Source: Candidatus Moraniibacteriota bacterium (GTDB taxonomy: Bacteria > Patescibacteriota > Minisyncoccia > Moranbacterales > UBA2206). Taken from it: a DNA stretch of 10,482 bases. Numbering within the stretch: position 1 is the first letter of the stretch; each line of letters starts with the position of its first letter. The translations under genes were made by a program, and so were the position numbers. Under the pieces are notes generated by a model. That model saw nothing but the letters and a program-made list of their open reading frames with translations. It searched no databases and was not told the origin of the DNA. The stretch lies in NCBI GenBank assembly GCA_003543115.1, contig DPJH01000007.1:20887-31368 (forward strand), in the 5' to 3' direction. Of the stretch, positions 5,865 to 10,482 are shown piece by piece.

Positions 5865-5892
5865 GTCGAGGACCGTCCTCGACTCCTCGACT
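5865..5892. repeat. REP palindrome, copy 4, with an 8-bp tandem duplication
   Basis: GTCGAGGAC-C-GTCCTCGAC at 5865-5883, perfect arms, preceded by TTTA. CCTCGACT at 5877-5884 is repeated at once at 5885-5892, and then the usual TGGAA-type flank resumes (GGAA). The duplication allows an alternative pairing of the left arm with the second copy. Confidence 0.85.
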
Positions 5893-5919
5893 GGAATTAT
5901 AAAAATATATTAAAAAAGT

Positions 5920-6387
5920 ATGTCTCAATTGGATCTAAGAGATAATATTATCAAAAATGTCCGAGCTCTAGTATATCGGGCTGAGGGAGGGAAAAAATTT
6001 TTTCTTCTGACCAAGGAACCAGGAGGATTTTTTACGGTTCCAGGCGGATGCAAGGATATGGATGATGAAAATTTAATGGCTACCTTGAAACGAGAAATGA
6101 AAGAAGAATTAGGTCTGGAAGATCATGATTATGAGATAATGGAAACAGGAATAAAAAAGATTTACAAAAATTTATATTCTAATCCTGCTTCCGATAGATT
6201 CAACAAGGACACAGAAATAAGCTTGTTTGTTATTAAAATAAATAATAATGAATCTATAAAAGCTGGCTGCGAAATTGATAAGGCAGAATGGTTTGAAGGA
6301 GAAGCCGCATATAACATGCTAAATTCTCATCATATGAAGGAAATGTTTCAGTTCGGGATTAAAGAACTAAAAAATAAGGAAGTCTAA
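5920..6387 (+). CDS. Nudix hydrolase
   Basis: 155 residues, a normal single-domain Nudix size. After strands VRALVYRAEGGKKFFLLTK comes FFTVPGGCKDMDDENLMATL and the helix KREMKEELGL (residues 65-74), the REUXEEXGU core that binds the divalent metal. The spacing between the first Gly and the box Glu is six residues rather than five, or the Glu is replaced by Asp; the metal-binding EE pair is intact. Nudix enzymes cleave nucleoside diphosphates linked to another group; the substrate cannot be inferred here. Its C-terminal part (LFVIKINNNESIKAG ... FQFGIKEL) is matched by a decayed second copy at 7077-7201, so a relative once stood downstream. The start ATG follows an A-rich leader without a Shine-Dalgarno sequence. 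Confidence 0.88.
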   Translation: MSQLDLRDNIIKNVRALVYRAEGGKKFFLLTKEPGGFFTVPGGCKDMDDENLMATLKREMKEELGLEDHDYEIMETGIKKIYKNLYSNPASDRFNKDTEISLFVIKINNNESIKAGCEIDKAEWFEGEAAYNMLNSHHMKEMFQFGIKELKNKEV

Positions 6388-6463
6388 AAGTTTACTTCGA
6401 AGGATTTTTTTTGATGTATTCACAAAGGAAATATAGCTAATAAAATTCTTTGGTTAACGATAT

Positions 6464-7069
6464 ATGAAAAACGAAGAGAAAATAATTGATGATTTCATGA
6501 AAAGTGTTCTGGCTGATAGTCAAAAAACCAAGCAGCTTTTTGCTATTGGCTTTATCGGTTTGATCGGTAGTGGAAAATCCTGTGTAGCTCAAAAGATTTC
6601 CCAAAAATTAGGGCTATATGTGGCTAGCGGTGACGGCATTCGAAGATTTTTAGATAAAAATGGAATAACAGGTGAAAGAATAGTGACTAGATTAATGAAG
6701 AGGATAGGTGAAAACTTTTTTCATTATTTATGTCAAAACAATGTAAGCTCGATTATTGATGTGGATATGATCAAACATTATGATTTTTTTAAAGACGAAT
6801 CTGAGAAATTCGGAGCCAAGCTTTTTGTAGTAAAAATTGATTGTCCGGAAGAAATAATTCTTGAAAGAATCGAAAAGCGTTCGAAGGATAATGAGCTGGG
6901 AAAAGGGGCTAATCTATCTCGAGCAGGAAAGAAAGAATATTTCAAAAGGAAAAAACTCCATGAAACCGCTTCTCTTCCTAAAATATTTTTTAATATAAAC
7001 ACAGAAAAAGACGTTGATGAGCAAATAGATGGCCTTATTTTGAAGTTGAAAGATAAAAATTTATTTTAA
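6464..7069 (+). CDS. AAA_33-type P-loop kinase-like protein
   Basis: 201 residues. A 25-residue acidic/basic N-terminal helix precedes the strand LFAIGFIGLIGSGKS, with the Walker A loop at about 32-39. VASGDGIRRFL (53-63) has the GD pair often found after the second strand in dephospho-CoA-kinase and AAA_33 proteins. SIIDVDMIKHYDFF (96-109) and the strand FVVKIDCPEEIILERIEKRS (121-140) lead to a basic LID with R135, K138, R139 and R153. These features support ATP-dependent phosphoryl transfer to a small molecule; the substrate is unknown. It is only distantly like the kinase at 5293, so it is not a recent duplicate. It ends shortly before the Nudix remnant and lacks a Shine-Dalgarno sequence. 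Confidence 0.8.
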   Translation: MKNEEKIIDDFMKSVLADSQKTKQLFAIGFIGLIGSGKSCVAQKISQKLGLYVASGDGIRRFLDKNGITGERIVTRLMKRIGENFFHYLCQNNVSSIIDVDMIKHYDFFKDESEKFGAKLFVVKIDCPEEIILERIEKRSKDNELGKGANLSRAGKKEYFKRKKLHETASLPKIFFNINTEKDVDEQIDGLILKLKDKNLF

Positions 7070-7076
7070 TAATATA

Positions 7077-7201
7077 AAAATAAATTTGTTTATTGTTTAA
7101 GTTAAAAACCATAAATCTATAAAAGCTGGATATGAATTAAAAAATTAGATGTACTTGAATACGCGCGAGAAGTATTTCAGCTTGGCATAGAGCGATTATG
7201 A
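7077..7201 (+). pseudogene. Decayed C-terminal fragment of a second Nudix gene
   Basis: In the gap after the kinase, one frame reads KINLFIV, stop, VKNHKSIKAGYEL; the next frame continues LDVLEYAREVFQLGIERL to a TGA at 7199-7201. These match LFVIKINNNESIKAG and the ending MFQFGIKEL of the intact Nudix protein in order. DNA is also similar: ATCTATAAAAGCTGG is shared exactly. An internal stop (7098-7100) and a frameshift near 7140 show it is not functional. The Nudix box is absent. The rest of the gap to 7265 shows nothing I can name. Confidence 0.7.
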
Positions 7202-7265
7202 AGCCTGAAAGACTGAAACATCGTAGCTTATAACAATATAATTTTAGATACAGTTTAATTAAAAT

Positions 7266-7290
7266 AAACAGGAAAAGCACTCCTGTTTTT
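7266..7290 (+). terminator. Intrinsic terminator closing the accessory region
   Basis: AAACAGGA (7266-7273), loop AAAGCAC, TCCTGTTT (7281-7288) followed by a T-rich tract TTCTGTTGTTTC. It is an 8-bp stem with a U tract, and lies before the promoter of the membrane-protein gene. Confidence 0.65.
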
Positions 7291-7307
7291 CTGTTGTTTC
7301 AAAAGTG

Positions 7308-7336
7308 TTGAACGGATAACCTTGGAAAATTGTAAT
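7308..7336 (+). promoter_or_regulatory. Sigma-70-type promoter for the AI-2E-family gene
   Basis: TTGAAC (7308-7313), a 17-bp spacer and TGTAAT (7331-7336, five of six matches). The predicted start near 7343 gives a leader of about 40 bases. Confidence 0.5.
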
Positions 7337-7383
7337 GAAAGATATGGATGTTTCAGACGCTTTAAATTTATTTATCAAAAAAA

Positions 7384-8388
7384 ATGATGGAAAATTCTAC
7401 AAAAATAATCTTAAAAACCGTGGCTATTATTTTAGGATTGGGATTTATCTATTTGATAAGAAATATTTTAGCATTGCTTTTTATAGCCATGATAATTGCG
7501 GCTGCTATGGATCCTCTGGTGAACTGGTTTCATATAAAAAAACGAATTCCTAGGTATATAGGCGTTTTGATTATTTATATCTTTTTTATATCAATTTTTG
7601 TAGCTTTGTTTTCATTTCTGATCCCTGTCCTATCCGGACAATTCAAGGAGTTTTTAGGAAACATTCCGGCTTACCTGGAGAAGGCCAATGAATTCTTAGA
7701 GAGATCCTATTTTTTCGGCGAACCGCATAATCTAGGCTTGGATCTAAGAAAGATCGGTGAGAATCTGAGTAATTTTTCCTCCAACATATTTTCTACTACG
7801 ATAGAACTTTTCACGGGATTGGTTTCTTTTATAATCGTACTTTTCATGGCTTTTTATATGTCAGTCCAGAAGGATACTATGGAAAATTTTTTAAAATCAC
7901 TCACTCCGGAAAAATATAAACCGAGGGCCATAAAAATCGCACGAGAAATAAAAAGCAGGATCGGATATTGGATGATCGGGCAATTGGCTTTGATGTCGGT
8001 CATATTTATTTTGAATTTTATCGTACTTTATTCTTTAGGAGTTCCGTATGCATTGGTCATCGCTTTTGTAGGCGGATTATTGGAAATAGTCCCCTATATA
8101 GGATCCATAATTTCCACCTTTGTGGCTGTTTTTGTGACGCTTCTTGTTTCTCCCATAAAAGCCGTTTTTGTCTTATTGCTCTATATTGTCATCCAGCAGG
8201 CTGAAGGTAATATTATTTTTCCTCAAATAATGAAAAAGGCTGTCGGACTCAATCCTTTAGCGGTTATTTTGGCTATGTTGGTGGGGTTGCGGATAGCCGG
8301 AGTGATAGGGGCGATTCTGGCTTTACCTGCTACGATCGTTGTTGGACTGGTGGTGGATGAATTGAGGAGAAAAAAGATTGAGGCTTAG
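7384..8388 (+). CDS. AI-2E/PerM-family transporter (UPF0118)
   Basis: 334 residues (333 if the second ATG at 7387 is used), the usual size of the family. Hydrophobic segments lie at about 8-45, 58-83, 148-170, 200-250 and 255-325. The charged region between them (84-147) and the amphipathic stretch TPEKYKPRAIKIAREIKSRIGYW are typical. Family signatures are GLLEIVPYIGSIIS and, near the end, LNPLAVILAMLVGLRIAGVIGAILALPA. Members have been linked to autoinducer-2 export (TqsA) or to sodium/proton exchange, so the substrate is open. It stands alone between its own promoter and the promoter of the por operon. An overlapping frame from 7335 is not a gene. Confidence 0.92.
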   Translation: MMENSTKIILKTVAIILGLGFIYLIRNILALLFIAMIIAAAMDPLVNWFHIKKRIPRYIGVLIIYIFFISIFVALFSFLIPVLSGQFKEFLGNIPAYLEKANEFLERSYFFGEPHNLGLDLRKIGENLSNFSSNIFSTTIELFTGLVSFIIVLFMAFYMSVQKDTMENFLKSLTPEKYKPRAIKIAREIKSRIGYWMIGQLALMSVIFILNFIVLYSLGVPYALVIAFVGGLLEIVPYIGSIISTFVAVFVTLLVSPIKAVFVLLLYIVIQQAEGNIIFPQIMKKAVGLNPLAVILAMLVGLRIAGVIGAILALPATIVVGLVVDELRRKKIEA

Positions 8389-8424
8389 TTTCTGGTAAAA
8401 ATCAACAAAAAGAGAATTATGCAA

Positions 8425-8453
8425 TTAACATTGATGTCCAATTATGGTATACT
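8425..8453 (+). promoter_or_regulatory. Strong promoter of the por operon; predicted leaderless start
   Basis: TTAACA (8425-8430), a 17-bp spacer and TATACT (8448-8453) with TGG just before it (extended -10). The ATG of the gamma-subunit gene begins 7 bases after the -10 box, where transcription should start, so the message would have no 5' leader. No other start is available in the gene's N-terminus. Confidence 0.65.
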
Positions 8454-8459
8454 GGAACA

Positions 8460-9047
8460 ATGAAATATCACAAAGACATATTTGAAATAATCTTTTATGC
8501 GAGAGGTGGACAAGGCGCCAAGGTAGCAGCCGAGATCATCGCCCAAGCGGCGGTGGGCGAGGGCAAGTTTGTCCAAGCTTTTCCGCAATTCGGACCGGAA
8601 CGAAGCGGAGCTCCGACCAAGACATTCGTGCGCATATCGCAAAAGGAGATTCGCACCCATGAACCGGTCACTGATCCGGATGTGGTGGTGGTTTTAGACG
8701 AGACTATTATTGAATCCGAGATAGTAACAAAAAATTTAAGCCGTGATGAAGCGCTGATAATCAATAGCAGGAAAACCGGAGAAGAAATACGAAAAAAACT
8801 TTTGGGCATTGAGGATGAAGCCTTTGAAGGGCGCATCTATCCGATCGATGCCAATGGCATTTCCATGGAAATCATCGGTCAATCAAGGCCCAATACTGTG
8901 ATTTTAGGAAAGTTCATCCAGGTGACTGAAGCAGTGAAGCTTGGAAGCGTGATAGCTGAATTTAGGGAAATTTTTGAACAAAAGATCGGGATTGAGGCAA
9001 CAAGCAAGAACATTTCAGCTATAGAAAAAGCGTATGATGTAGTTTGA
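8460..9047 (+). CDS. porG: Pyruvate/2-oxoacid:ferredoxin oxidoreductase, gamma subunit
   Basis: 195 residues, as expected for the stand-alone gamma subunit (called porC or porG). It begins FEIIFYARGGQGAKVAAEIIAQAA, with the GGQG loop at 16-19 that is the mark of this catalytic domain. FPQFGPERSGAPTKTFVRIS (41-60), PDVVVVLDETI and the late GQSRPNTVILGKFIQVT also match. In the complex the enzyme oxidatively decarboxylates pyruvate or a related 2-oxoacid to acyl-CoA and CO2 and reduces ferredoxin; the gamma domain helps form the CoA/TPP site region. The delta gene and the start of the alpha gene lie downstream, so this is a four-subunit PFOR-type operon. It has an apparently leaderless promoter. 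Confidence 0.93.
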   Translation: MKYHKDIFEIIFYARGGQGAKVAAEIIAQAAVGEGKFVQAFPQFGPERSGAPTKTFVRISQKEIRTHEPVTDPDVVVVLDETIIESEIVTKNLSRDEALIINSRKTGEEIRKKLLGIEDEAFEGRIYPIDANGISMEIIGQSRPNTVILGKFIQVTEAVKLGSVIAEFREIFEQKIGIEATSKNISAIEKAYDVV

Positions 9048-9086
9048 AAAGAAGGATAATAAGCAGAAGACATTGAAGAAAAATTG

Positions 9087-10121
9087 ATGGGAAATAATGA
9101 TGCCGAGAAAAAGGGAATAACCGTAGCCATTAGTGAAATGGTGCCTTTGGTGATAGAGAAAAACAAGCGTTTTTCCGGTTTTGAAATTGAATTGTGGAAT
9201 ATGATAGCGCAGAAGCTAAATTTGGACTTTCAATATAAAAAAGTGAATTTTTCCAAAATATTTGATTATGTCTGCGATGGAAGAGCCGACGTGGCTATAG
9301 CCGGGATAACGATCAATAAGGAGCGGGAAGAGATGGTTGATTTTTCTCATAATACGCTTGAGTCAGGGTTGTTGGTCTTAGTTTCCAGAGATAAAAACAT
9401 GAATGCTTTCAATGTCATTAGAAGCATGATTAAGAACGGATATAAAAAAATATTGGAAACTATCGCTGGTGTGGGAATTTTCATTTTTTTGTTTGGAAAT
9501 ATTGTTTGGTTTGCAGAGAAAAACATGGGGACATTCAATAATAATTATTTTCCAGGAATTTTCGAATCATTTTGGTGGGCGGTTGTCACGATGAGCACGG
9601 TTGGTTATGGCGATTTTGTGCCCCAATCTTGGGCTGGCAGGGCATTTGGCATGGTAGTTATTTTTAGCGGATATATCATATTCGGATTCTTTATCGCTGA
9701 AATCAGTTCATTGATTACGATGTCTAAATTGCGAGGAAACATTAGCGGACATGAGGATCTGTCAGAAAGGAATGTGGCAACAGTAGAAAAAACAATCAGT
9801 GTTGATGCTCTAATGAAGATAAATGCCAATATAGTGAAGGTTAAAAACATTGAAAAGGCCTATGCTCAATTGAAAGATGGATTGGTGGATGCCGTGGTTT
9901 TTGATGCCCCAACATTGCTTTATTTTGTTAGAAATGGCGGTATGAGAAATTTCAAAATTGTGGGCGATCTTTTTAATCCGCATGCATATGGAATCGTAGT
10001 CAATGAAGGATCAACTGCTTTGAAAGAATCTATAAACAGGGCATTATTGGAATTACGGGAGTCGGGAGAATATGATATATTATATAGGAAGTGGTTTGGC
10101 GATAATACTAAATTGGAATAA
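9087..10121 (+). CDS. GluR0-like ligand-gated potassium channel (prokaryotic iGluR)
   Basis: 344 residues from the ATG at 9087. Order: first lobe of an SBP_bac_3/iGluR ligand-binding domain (about 10-102), including GFEIELWNMIAQKL and AGITINKEREEMVDFS, whose R80 matches the Arg that binds the ligand's alpha-carboxylate; TM1 (about 124-143); pore helix and filter with TMSTVGYGD (filter 171-176); TM2 (about 186-212); then the second lobe (about 222-340) with DAVVFDAPTLLYF, where D273 matches the acidic residue that binds the amino group. This is the S1-M1-P-M2-S2 plan of cyanobacterial GluR0, so an amino-acid-gated K+ channel is expected. No signal peptide precedes S1, and a stop at 9060-9062 blocks extension. 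It sits 39 bases after porG and 5 before porD, hence in the operon. Confidence 0.9.
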   Translation: MGNNDAEKKGITVAISEMVPLVIEKNKRFSGFEIELWNMIAQKLNLDFQYKKVNFSKIFDYVCDGRADVAIAGITINKEREEMVDFSHNTLESGLLVLVSRDKNMNAFNVIRSMIKNGYKKILETIAGVGIFIFLFGNIVWFAEKNMGTFNNNYFPGIFESFWWAVVTMSTVGYGDFVPQSWAGRAFGMVVIFSGYIIFGFFIAEISSLITMSKLRGNISGHEDLSERNVATVEKTISVDALMKINANIVKVKNIEKAYAQLKDGLVDAVVFDAPTLLYFVRNGGMRNFKIVGDLFNPHAYGIVVNEGSTALKESINRALLELRESGEYDILYRKWFGDNTKLE

Positions 10122-10126
10122 TCCGT

Positions 10127-10390
10127 ATGGAAAAAGGCGCAACAATAAAACATGAACTGTCAAAAGCCGCAAAAACCGGTGATTGGCGCTATGTAAAACC
10201 GGAAGTGGACAAGGAAAAGTGCATCGGTTGTTCGACCTGCGTGCCTTTTTGTCCTGAAGCTTCCATTGTGATGAAGTCTCATAAAGAAGGGCAAAAAAGC
10301 AAAGCTGATATTGATTATGAATTCTGCAAGGGTTGCGGCGTTTGCGAGCAAGTGTGTCCTGTGAAGGCAATTTTAATGAAAAAAAATTAG
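10127..10390 (+). CDS. porD: Pyruvate/2-oxoacid:ferredoxin oxidoreductase, delta (ferredoxin-like) subunit
   Basis: 87 residues. Two [4Fe-4S] binding motifs are complete: CIGCSTCVPFCP with Cys 32, 35, 38 and 42, and CKGCGVCEQVCP with Cys 67, 70, 73 and 77. The segment before them, GDWRYVKPEVDKEKC, and the end CPVKAILM are typical of the delta subunit, distinguishing it from a free ferredoxin. It passes electrons from the TPP site's internal cluster to external ferredoxin. The gene starts 5 bases after the channel gene's stop and is followed after 9 bases by the alpha-subunit gene, so it is co-transcribed with both. Confidence 0.93.
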   Translation: MEKGATIKHELSKAAKTGDWRYVKPEVDKEKCIGCSTCVPFCPEASIVMKSHKEGQKSKADIDYEFCKGCGVCEQVCPVKAILMKKN

Positions 10391-10399
10391 GCTATAGTT

Positions 10400-10482
10400 A
10401 TGTCATTAGAAATTAAAAAAAGAATAGCATTGACTGGCGGTTATGCTGCGGCTGAAGCTCTCAAGCAAATCGAGCCGGATGT
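10400..10482 (+). CDS. porA: Pyruvate/2-oxoacid:ferredoxin oxidoreductase, alpha subunit, start only
   Basis: 27 codons are visible before the window ends: MSLEIKKRIALTGGYAAAEA, then LKQIEPDV. The pattern LTGxxAxAEAxxQIxPDV is the conserved beginning of the alpha subunit's pyrimidine-binding domain. The gene follows porD by 9 bases, as expected for this operon; the beta subunit should lie beyond the edge. Confidence 0.85.
   Translation, partial: MSLEIKKRIALTGGYAAAEALKQIEPD

Noticed and set aside
3936..5892. CRISPR array from the repeated 19-mers
   Set aside because: The copies are irregularly spaced (hundreds of bases), lie in and between genes, and are palindromic REPs next to a RAYT; no spacers or cas genes.
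5898..5911. TATAAA/TATATT as a promoter for the Nudix gene
   Set aside because: The region is generally A/T-rich and no acceptable -35 hexamer stands 16-18 bp upstream.
6388..6463. Terminator or promoter between the Nudix and second kinase genes
   Set aside because: CTTCGAAG before the T run is too short to form a stem with a loop, and TTGATG at 6411 has no good -10 at proper spacing.
7335..7553. 72-codon frame ahead of the AI-2E-family gene
   Set aside because: It overlaps most of the first membrane segments of the transporter in another frame and has no recognisable content.
1..10482. Alternative genetic code (TGA read as an amino acid)
   Set aside because: Genes end on TGA at positions where their families end (for example porG, the nucleotidyltransferase and the DUF5680 second half), and no in-frame TGA interrupts any conserved domain.

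Overview
The window looks like a chromosomal piece of an AT-rich, uncultured bacterium. My best guess is a member of the Patescibacteria/CPR (Parcubacteria-like). This is an inference from gene content: many small proteins, a REP-associated transposase of the type common in those genomes, P-loop kinases of unknown substrate, and a lone AI-2E-type transporter. TGA is used only as a stop, so the code looks standard. Most genes have no clear Shine-Dalgarno sequence and start instead after A/T-rich leaders.

Left part (1-2819), read on the minus strand. A Wzx/MATE-type polysaccharide flippase runs off the left edge. Next comes a 420-base gap filled by a large imperfect palindrome of about 365 bp with two perfect hairpins at its core. 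It is followed by a thymidylate-kinase-like P-loop protein, a strong terminator and a small lipoprotein. The two small genes have near-identical promoters (TATACA, 17 bp, TGN-TAGAAT).

Middle part (2999-7290), plus strand. This is an accessory region of short unrelated cargo genes: an NTF2/SnoaL-like protein, a frameshifted DUF5680 gene, a REP-associated tyrosine transposase (RAYT), a lincosamide/aminoglycoside-type nucleotidyltransferase, two P-loop kinase-like proteins and a Nudix hydrolase. Four copies of a 19-bp REP palindrome (GTCGAGGACSGTCCTCGAC) lie here. Two flank the RAYT, one sits in frame inside its coding sequence, and one follows the first kinase. Two gene remnants remain between genes: a HAD-hydrolase N-terminus beside REP copy 3, and a decayed C-terminus of a second Nudix gene. 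A terminator closes the region.

Right part (7308-10482), plus strand. An AI-2E/PerM-family membrane protein has its own promoter. A pyruvate (2-oxoacid):ferredoxin oxidoreductase operon then starts from a good promoter whose predicted start site falls on the first codon. Its order is gamma subunit, a GluR0-like ligand-gated potassium channel, delta (2x[4Fe-4S]) subunit, and the start of the alpha subunit, which is cut by the window edge. An ionotropic-receptor channel between subunits of a central-metabolism enzyme, and lacking any visible signal peptide, is the most striking feature. The REP/RAYT arrangement is second.
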